From assembly GCF_010092505.1 (NCBI RefSeq), contig NZ_CP048021.1:3162001-3226000 (forward strand): a DNA stretch of 64,000 nucleotides, in the 5' to 3' direction. This DNA is from Virgibacillus sp. MSP4-1 (GTDB lineage: Bacteria; Bacillota; Bacilli; Bacillales; Alkalibacillaceae). Position 1 is the stretch's first letter, and each line of letters begins with the position of its first letter. The position numbers were made by a program, and so were the translations under genes. The notes beneath the pieces were generated by a model. It had not been told where the DNA came from and ran no database searches. It worked only from the letters and a program-made list of their open reading frames with translations. This document shows, one piece after another, positions 59,341 through 64,000 of the stretch.

Positions 59341-61267
59341 AACCGGCAGCGATTTGGATCTGTTCCTGGTGGCGGGGATTTATTTGTCCATCCTTGTGGC
59401 GGGTGCTGTTTTTAAAATGAATATCGGTATGACCGTTGAAATGGTTATCTTTTATATATTGAATATCATGGGGCATAGATGTCATGGACCCGGCGATTTT
59501 ATGGCCGTTCACTTCAACCAGCACAGCACGTTCTTCCCAGCTGAAAGATCCTCCCCATACTTCTTTAATAATGGCAGTATCGTTAGCAGTTGCGGGCTCT
59601 ACGTCGGCATGGTTAGCCCCTATTGTTCGGGTGACATAAAAGGATTTTCCTGTAGCAAAGTCGGTCACCTTTGCTGTTGAGTCAATCGGAAAGACGTATT
59701 GTGCTTCTGTCCACCAGTCTAAAAATTCCCCATGTTTCTCACTGACTGTTGGCTGTACGGCGATTTCATGCACAGGTATACGGAGCTCCTGTCCAATGGA
59801 TAATGCTGACTGGGTGGTCAAGTTGTTGGCTCTTAACAGCTCTGCCTGGGGAATGCCGTATTCTTTACTTAAAGCCCAAATGTTATCTCCTGCCTCTACA
59901 GTGTGTGTTTGATAGGATATGCGATTTTGTGTGGTTGCTGCTGTTTCATCAAGTCTTAACGTCTGCCCGATGTAAAGGGTGTCGTTTGTTAAATGGTTCA
60001 TGGACATAAGCTCACTCACACTTAATCCAAAACGATTTCCTATAGAAGATAAAGAATCGCCGGACTGTACGGTATAAATAGCCGGTCGGTTGGCAGCCTG
60101 ATCAGCTTCTGTTTGCGTATGTTGCGTGTCACTTTCTGTTACAGGGGCATTGTCCGGTATAGTTAAAATCTGTCCTGCCCGAATTGTATCAGAAGTAAGC
60201 CCATTTGCTTCTTTAATGGCGTCTACTGTGGTGTTGTGAAAGGAAGCAATGCCGATGAGTGTGTCTCCGGATTTTACCGTGTAGGTATCCAGTTCTTCAT
60301 CGGTTAGGACTGGCTGCTTAACTTGTGTTTCGGGATCAGGGATGGAAAGCTCCTGCCCAACACGAATGAAATCAGACGATAATCCGTTTGCTTGTTTGAT
60401 TTGATCGACGGTCGTTCCAAATTTTTTCGCAATGAGAGACAGGGAATCTCCAGCCTGCACAGTATAGTTAACAGTTTGAGCGGGCTGAGCAGGACTATTC
60501 GTATCCTGAGCCTTTGGAATTGCCAGTGTTTGCCCAATCACGATTGTATTTGTACTCAGACCATTTGTGTGTTTAAGCTGATCCACTGAAATTCCGTATT
60601 GGTTTGCAATCCCGTAAAGTGTTTCTCCGGCCTCAACGGTGTGGGAGGTATCTACTAAAACTGGCCCGGGAGCTGCTTCTTCTTCCTTTTGAATCGAAGT
60701 CGGGATCAGCAAGGTCTGTCCGGCAAAAATCGTTGGCTCATGTAAAAGATTGGCCTTCATAATTACATCGACATTTGTTTGGTGATCCCTGGCAATACGA
60801 TAAAGCGTATCACCGGCTTTTACCGTATAGGGTGCAGTTGGAATGGTTAAGGACTGGCCGGCTTTAATGGTATTGCCGGGAAGATTGTTGGCAGCTTTTA
60901 TATCATCAACATCTATATCGTATTTTTGAGCGATGGAAAAAAGGGTGTCCCCGCTTTCAATGGTATACGTTAAATTTTGACTTTCCACCTTGGTAATGCT
61001 GCTTGCTTCCACAGGGTTTGCAAACATTCCTTGTGTAAGAGGAATGGAAGCAATAATCATGGAACCGAGCATTACCTTAACGACATTTACTCTCAGATTC
61101 GGAACCTTTGTCCGTAAATAATGAATAGCTCCTTTTTTTAAGTCTGTTTCCAAAGCAGGATCATCTTTGGAGCCTAATTCTTTTGCAAATTCTGTCTGAT
61201 TTGGTTCAAGATATAAAATGACGTTATAACCATCTTCTGTCTGTTCTAATCTGTGGTGTTGAAACAT
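59327..61267 (-). CDS. Seven-LysM envelope/spore protein
   Basis: The 646-residue protein begins with an about 70-residue module (HHRLEQTEDGYNVILYLEP...) shared with the 87-residue protein encoded at 29.6 kb, then a membrane/signal helix (VVKVMLGSMIIASIPLTQGMFA in part; cut near NPVEA). Seven LysM repeats follow (about 95-480), each starting YTVxxGDTL..IA and ending GQxLxIP, which bind peptidoglycan. The C-terminal about 145 residues (YVFPIDSTAKVTDFATGKSF, RTIGANHADVEPATANDTAI, EVWGGSFSWEERAVLVEVNG, GHTDIHFKNSTRH) are a conserved domain of unknown name. ATG 61267 is chosen as AGGGGAG lies ten bases upstream; ATG 61276 is too near it. Confidence 0.8.
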   Translation of the reverse strand: MFQHHRLEQTEDGYNVILYLEPNQTEFAKELGSKDDPALETDLKKGAIHYLRTKVPNLRVNVVKVMLGSMIIASIPLTQGMFANPVEASSITKVESQNLTYTIESGDTLFSIAQKYDIDVDDIKAANNLPGNTIKAGQSLTIPTAPYTVKAGDTLYRIARDHQTNVDVIMKANLLHEPTIFAGQTLLIPTSIQKEEEAAPGPVLVDTSHTVEAGETLYGIANQYGISVDQLKHTNGLSTNTIVIGQTLAIPKAQDTNSPAQPAQTVNYTVQAGDSLSLIAKKFGTTVDQIKQANGLSSDFIRVGQELSIPDPETQVKQPVLTDEELDTYTVKSGDTLIGIASFHNTTVDAIKEANGLTSDTIRAGQILTIPDNAPVTESDTQHTQTEADQAANRPAIYTVQSGDSLSSIGNRFGLSVSELMSMNHLTNDTLYIGQTLRLDETAATTQNRISYQTHTVEAGDNIWALSKEYGIPQAELLRANNLTTQSALSIGQELRIPVHEIAVQPTVSEKHGEFLDWWTEAQYVFPIDSTAKVTDFATGKSFYVTRTIGANHADVEPATANDTAIIKEVWGGSFSWEERAVLVEVNGHKIAGSMTSMPHDIQYIKDNHFNGHTDIHFKNSTRHKDGQINPRHQEQIQIAAGLIQS

Positions 61268-61493
61268 GATGACCATTCTCCCCTTCTTAAGTGGATGGTA
61301 CTTTTATTGTTACCACTAAAGAAGTAGAAGAAAGGGCTAAAATATTGGAAATGTTGTGGTTGAAAATGGGAAAATACAAGGAATTTTCCTGGATATCCGG
61401 GATATTTTCAGATGAGAATTATAAATAAAAATAGTGCGGATTTTTTAAATCATTTAGTTTTGATGATGGTGTTTGCACGCATGCATTCTTAAA

Positions 61494-61526
61494 ATAAAAA
61501 AAGAAACCCTGATATCAGGGTTTCTT
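61494..61526 (-). terminator. Terminator after tRNA-Ala
   Basis: AAGAAACCCTGA and TCAGGGTTTCTT form a perfect palindrome, followed on the minus strand by TTTTTTTATTTT. Confidence 0.85.
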
Positions 61527-61538
61527 ACGATTTATAGA

Positions 61539-61611
61539 TGGAGCATAGCGGGCTCGAACCGCTGACCTCTACACTGCCAGTGTAGCGCTCTCCCAACTGA
61601 GCTAATGCCCC
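61539..61611 (-). tRNA. tRNA-Ala (GGC)
   Basis: The minus strand from GGGGCAT to ATGCTCCA folds as a 73-nt tRNA: acceptor stem GGGGCAT/ATGCTCC, D arm GCTC...GAGC, anticodon stem CTACA/TGTAG around loop CTGGCAG (anticodon GGC), T arm AGCGGTTCGAGCCCGCT. The CCA end is not encoded. A strong terminator lies 13 bases downstream. Confidence 0.95.
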
Positions 61612-61670
61612 GTGTTTTTTCAGCGATTATTATTTTAACTTGATTTTTGGAGTTTGTAAAGGATTTAATC

Positions 61671-61703
61671 ATAAAAAAATAGCGGCTGATATGAATCAGC
61701 CGC
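61671..61703 (-). terminator. Terminator, probably of yfhE
   Basis: GCGGCTGAT and ATCAGCCGC with loop ATGA; on the minus strand it runs into TATTTTTTTATG. Confidence 0.8.
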
Positions 61704-61716
61704 AAAATCGAGTCAA

Positions 61717-61798
61717 TGATTGTCAATGGGGACTATATGGTTAAAGGGGAGGAATCTCTTGCCGATCTAAATCGACAAACATAGATCATTGACAATCA
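61717..61798. repeat. Inverted repeat flanking a 58-base core
   Basis: TGATTGTCAATG (61717-61728) and CATTGACAATCA (61787-61798) are perfect inverted copies. The core contains ATGGTTAAAGGGGAGGAATC and could encode a 15-residue peptide (MVKGEESLADLNRQT). Neither transposon features nor a known RNA is recognised. Confidence 0.6.
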
Positions 61799-61811
61799 CT
61801 TATTAACATTA

Positions 61812-61983
61812 TTGTCCACATATTCACTGCTTTATACATACGACTTTTAAAAGTTATACACATTATCCACAGAAAAACTGTGAGTTATGCACATATTTTT
61901 GTTCACAGAAAGGATATTGTTATAAACGCATTCATAACGTTTATGCACATTGTGCACAACGTTGTGGATAACTTTTGTTCACA
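61812..61983. other. DnaA-box cluster
   Basis: Five exact TTATNCACA boxes: 61854 (A), 61863 (C), 61885 (G), 61941 (G) on the plus strand and 61963-61971 (TGTGGATAA) inverted. One-mismatch boxes: 61812 TTGTCCACA, 61832 TTATACATA, 61899 TTGTTCACA, 61950 TTGTGCACA, 61975 TTGTTCACA. Two boxes at 61854 and 61863 are adjacent, giving nine-base phasing. No dnaA or dnaN is near, so this is a secondary cluster rather than oriC. Confidence 0.8.
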
Positions 61984-61988
61984 GGGTA

Positions 61989-62114
61989 TCAGGATTTAGT
62001 CCTGTTTTGTTTAAATACTTTGTCTGCCTGTTTAAATTCCCTTTGATATAATACCTGTTGCGTCTTCGAAAGGTTGAAACGCTTTTCTTCGTTTGTTCTT
62101 TGCTGTTTACCCAT
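61989..62114 (-). CDS. yfhE: YfhE-like small protein
   Basis: A 41-residue basic protein (MGKQQRTNEEKRFNLSKTQQ, then VLYQREFKQADKVFKQNRTK). The LSKTQ-VLYQREFKxAD pattern and the position next to recX/yfhH identify the YfhE family, conserved in Bacillaceae, role unknown. GGTGGTATTC precedes the ATG on the minus strand. Its stop lies five bases from the DnaA-box cluster, which thus sits in its 3' region. Confidence 0.75.
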   Translation of the reverse strand: MGKQQRTNEEKRFNLSKTQQVLYQREFKQADKVFKQNRTKS

Positions 62115-62200
62115 GAATACCACCAGCCTTATAGAAGAATTTGCCTTCCATTAGTAATCTTTCCAAGGGTTAAATAAAATATGTACAGCTTTCCGGTTTA

Positions 62201-62228
62201 ATGCTTTAAAGCATGTGGGGACAGTCCC
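62201..62228. repeat. GGGGACAGTCCC-type palindrome, copy 5
   Basis: ATGCTTTAAAGCAT (perfect 14-base palindrome) directly followed by GTGGGGACAGTCCC. TATAAT of a probable recX promoter follows at 62239. Confidence 0.8.
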
Positions 62229-62266
62229 TGGGATGTGTTATAATGACCGGAGAGGGGGAAGTTGCT

Positions 62267-63088
62267 TTGGCTAAAATCTCCAAAATTACCACGCAAAAGA
62301 AACGGAAAAACCGCTTTAACATTTTTATAGAGGAAGGCAGGGGTGAATCCTATGCCTTCAGTGTGGATGAGGATATCCTTGTGAAATATGCCTTGCGCAA
62401 AGGGATGGAACTTGATCCGGCAACAATGGAGTCTCTGAAAGCACAGGATGAAATACATAAGTTTTACGGGATGGCTGTTAACCTGCTCAGTTACCGGATC
62501 CGCTCTGAAAAGGAGCTGACCGATTATTTGCGCAAGAAGGAAGCTGAGGAGGAGCAGATTCAACAGGTCCTTCACAAACTGAAACAGGAAGGCTATGTTG
62601 ATGATCGTGAATTTGCCTATACGTTTGTAAGATCGAGGATGAATACCTCGAGTAAGGGTCCTTTACTGCTAAAAAAGGAATTGCTTGAAAAGGGAATCAC
62701 CGCCGCTATAGCCGAAGAAGCCATTGCCGTCTATTCAACGGAAACGCAAAGAGAAAAAGTGCTGAAACTGATTGAAAAAAAGCTTCGTTCGCGTTCGAAA
62801 AAATCTTTTCAGCAGCAAATTCAGTCTGTACAGGCTACACTCGTTCAAAAAGGGTTCTCGACTGACGTGATCCGTGATAGCTTACAGGAAGCCAGTGCTA
62901 AGTATCGCGATCAGGATGCTGAGAAGGAGGCTGTGATGCATCAGGGGCTGAAGCTTTTAGGGAAATATCAGCACAAGGCGGAGGGCTATGAGCTTAAACA
63001 GAAAATAAAGGCTGGCCTGTATCGAAAGGGCTTTGAAATGGACAAGATTGAGGCTTTTATCGATGAGCATGTAGAGTCGGAGGCATAA
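62267..63088 (+). CDS. recX: Recombination regulator RecX
   Basis: A 273-residue, highly charged helical protein with RecX triple-helix repeats: YAVNLLSYRIRSEKELTDYLRKKE-like (key part LSYRIRSEKELTDYL, about 70-95), DDREFAYTFVRSRMNTSSKGPLLLKKELLEKGI and QSVQATLVQKGFSTDVI near 205. RecX binds and modulates RecA filaments. The frame opens at 62213 inside the palindrome, but TTG 62267 has AGAGGGGGAA six bases upstream, giving the B. subtilis length. yfhH follows by 20 bases. Confidence 0.88.
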   Translation: MAKISKITTQKKRKNRFNIFIEEGRGESYAFSVDEDILVKYALRKGMELDPATMESLKAQDEIHKFYGMAVNLLSYRIRSEKELTDYLRKKEAEEEQIQQVLHKLKQEGYVDDREFAYTFVRSRMNTSSKGPLLLKKELLEKGITAAIAEEAIAVYSTETQREKVLKLIEKKLRSRSKKSFQQQIQSVQATLVQKGFSTDVIRDSLQEASAKYRDQDAEKEAVMHQGLKLLGKYQHKAEGYELKQKIKAGLYRKGFEMDKIEAFIDEHVESEA

Positions 63089-63108
63089 CAAAGGGGAGAG
63101 ATGACAGA

Positions 63109-63459
63109 ATGGAAATGAGATACAGTGATATGACAGTGGAGCAGCTGCGCGAGGAAATTGCAAGACTTACGGAAAAAGCGCAAAAGGCCGAGCAATTAGG
63201 CATGGTTAATGAGTATGCAGTTTATGAGCGCAAAATGATGATGGCAAAAGCATATATGATGGATCCTGCAGCTTATGAAGCCGGTGATATTTATGAAATT
63301 GAAAATACACCGAATCATTACTTCAAAATTGATTACAGGAATGGAGTTTTTGTCTGGGGAAAACGTACCGACCGTGAAGGGAATCCCATTGCCATAGATA
63401 CCGAACAGGAAGCTTTACCCATATCCATGCTGGGGAATTATATGCCGCCGGAAAAATAG
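63109..63459 (+). CDS. yfhH: YfhH-like (DUF1811) protein
   Basis: A 116-residue cytosolic protein: N-terminal helices (YSDMTVEQLREEIARLTEKAQKAEQLGM) and a C-terminal beta part (NHYFKIDYRNGVFVWGKR). It matches DUF1811/YfhH, the gene after recX in B. subtilis. Role unknown. AAGGGGAGAG precedes the ATG. Confidence 0.85.
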   Translation: MEMRYSDMTVEQLREEIARLTEKAQKAEQLGMVNEYAVYERKMMMAKAYMMDPAAYEAGDIYEIENTPNHYFKIDYRNGVFVWGKRTDREGNPIAIDTEQEALPISMLGNYMPPEK

Positions 63460-63461
63460 AA

Positions 63462-63566
63462 GTGCCTGTCACCACCCGGATAAGATCGATAATTGTCGAA
63501 AAAACGACCTCTGGCAGCTGCTAATAGCCAGAGGTCGTTCGACAAATTTCGGGTGGTGACAGGCAC
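63462..63566. repeat. 105-bp nested palindrome (REP-like)
   Basis: Outer arms GTGCCTGTCACCACCCG (63462-63478) and CGGGTGGTGACAGGCAC (63550-63566) are perfect. Inside, ACGACCTCTGGC and GCCAGAGGTCGT form a second hairpin with TTGTCGA/TCGACAA extending it. Sits between convergent yfhH and the YpzG-like gene, so it may also stop transcription. Confidence 0.85.
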
Positions 63567-63574
63567 CACCTTTT

Positions 63575-63724
63575 CTACGTCCGTTTGCTCACCTGAATGG
63601 CGTTGATGATTTCGGTTTGTGTTCGTCTGGTTTCGCCGCCTACCTGGTTGCTGGCATGCTTAGCTTTGGCATGCGGTGCCTGGAAAGGTGTGTTTTTCAA
63701 ATATTTTTGCTTTTTAAAACCCAT
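63575..63724 (-). CDS. YpzG-family small protein
   Basis: A 49-residue basic protein (MGFKKQKYLKNTPFQAPHAK, then HASNQVGGETRRTQTEII). The QVxGETRRTQTEII pattern is that of the small YpzG family of Bacillus, uncharacterised. GAGGTGGAATAAGC precedes the ATG. It follows sspK by two bases, so the two share a transcript and it may be spore-related. Confidence 0.72.
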   Translation of the reverse strand: MGFKKQKYLKNTPFQAPHAKAKHASNQVGGETRRTQTEIINAIQVSKRT

Positions 63725-63726
63725 GC

Positions 63727-63888
63727 TTATTCCACCTCATTTTCATTTTGTTGAGATGATTTCGCCATTCTCTCCTGTGGATGGGTATTGATGGTTCCAT
63801 CTGCCCGCTTGGAAGAGAATTTTGCTTTTGCATGTGGTTTTTCCTCGTAACGCTGGATAGGAAAATTCTTAGCTTTATTCCGGACCAT
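63727..63888 (-). CDS. sspK: Small acid-soluble spore protein K
   Basis: A 53-residue protein [16 protein letters not shown]... with [20 protein letters not shown], the recognisable SspK pattern. Made in the forespore in Bacillus. AAAGGAGTAACGCAA precedes the ATG at 63888; the open frame runs further to 63918 but without support. Presence shows that the host forms endospores. Upstream of it GCACGG and CCGTGC (63915-63935) form a small hairpin. Confidence 0.88.
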   Translation of the reverse strand: MVRNKAKNFPIQRYEEKPHAKAKFSSKRADGTINTHPQERMAKSSQQNENEVE

Positions 63889-64000
63889 TTGCGTTACTCC
63901 TTTATAATCGAATTGCACGGTGTCAAAAACCGTGCTTTTATAGTGTTTGTCAGGAAGGCTGTTGTATACGGAACAACCCTCAGGTAATAAGAGGAAGCCC

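Noticed and set aside
61812-61983. DnaA-box cluster as the chromosomal origin
   Set aside because: No dnaA, dnaN or AT-rich unwinding element adjacent, and the neighbours (tRNA-Ala, yfhE, recX) match a non-origin locus.
62198-62575. Minus-strand 125-residue frame over recX
   Set aside because: Antisense shadow of recX; no ribosome site.

Overview
The window looks like chromosomal DNA of an endospore-forming, low-GC Gram-positive bacterium of the family Bacillaceae, probably one of the salt-tolerant genera (Virgibacillus/Halobacillus-like; this placement is inference). Grounds: strong AGGAGG ribosome sites with many GTG/TTG starts, a small acid-soluble spore protein (SspK), the sporulation muramic-lactam deacetylase PdaA, and long stretches of gene order recalled from Bacillus subtilis. 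The left part (2.8-15 kb) matches the yfkJ-yfkI-yfkH / yfkF / yfkD / yfkC / pdaA / yfjP neighbourhood. The right end (62-64 kb) matches yfhE / recX / yfhH / sspK. The 16-61 kb stretch between these anchors is mostly accessory.

Layout. 0-1.1 kb: cut-off membrane gene plus a LiaF-type membrane protein. 1.2-2.7: Na+/amino acid symporter. 2.8-4.5: yfkJIH operon. 4.5-6.5: P1B-4 metal-efflux ATPase of the PfeT type, with Fur-like and PerR-like operators upstream. 6.8-9.9: yfkF, yfkD, yfkC. 10-15: SE1561-like protein, YuiF-type transporter next to a lone hisD, pdaA, a DNA glycosylase. 15-31: acetyltransferase, double ferritin-like protein, HAD phosphatase, SDR, heme O synthase, DoxX, amine oxidase, channel-like protein lacking a selectivity filter, MMPL transporter, CcdA/thioredoxin operon, glycoside-hydrolase-like protein, zinc alcohol dehydrogenase.

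31.9-45.1 kb is the centrepiece: a complete type IV pilus locus. A rightward operon pilB-pilT-pilC-pilA-pilD-pilM-pilN-pilO encodes motor, retraction ATPase, platform, major pilin, prepilin peptidase and alignment complex. A divergent leftward set encodes two consecutive triads of minor pilins, each of two short pilins plus one large PilX-like protein. PilB begins with a MshEN-type domain, so extension may respond to c-di-GMP.

45-61 kb: DUF454 protein, acyl-CoA synthetase, lipoprotein, Gfo/Idh/MocA and aldo/keto reductases, a three-gene class D sortase cluster (LPDTA surface protein with 37 Asp-Ala repeats, an unrecognised 555-residue protein, the sortase), a YxlEFG-like ABC transporter, a decayed ISL3-type transposase, an AT-rich ECF sigma/membrane-protein pair, and a seven-LysM protein. 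61.5-62.1 kb: tRNA-Ala, a dense DnaA-box cluster, and yfhE.

Non-coding content is rich. Three intergenic blocks (13.9-14.2, 30.06-30.56 and 56.7-56.84 kb) are built of strongly degenerate units of about 20-21 bp. A GGGGACAGTCCC palindrome family occurs at five places, a 105-bp palindrome lies at 63.5 kb, and an interspersed element with the core ACTGGCCGTAATACCC occurs at five gene ends or intergenic sites. No rRNA, CRISPR array or intact transposase was seen.
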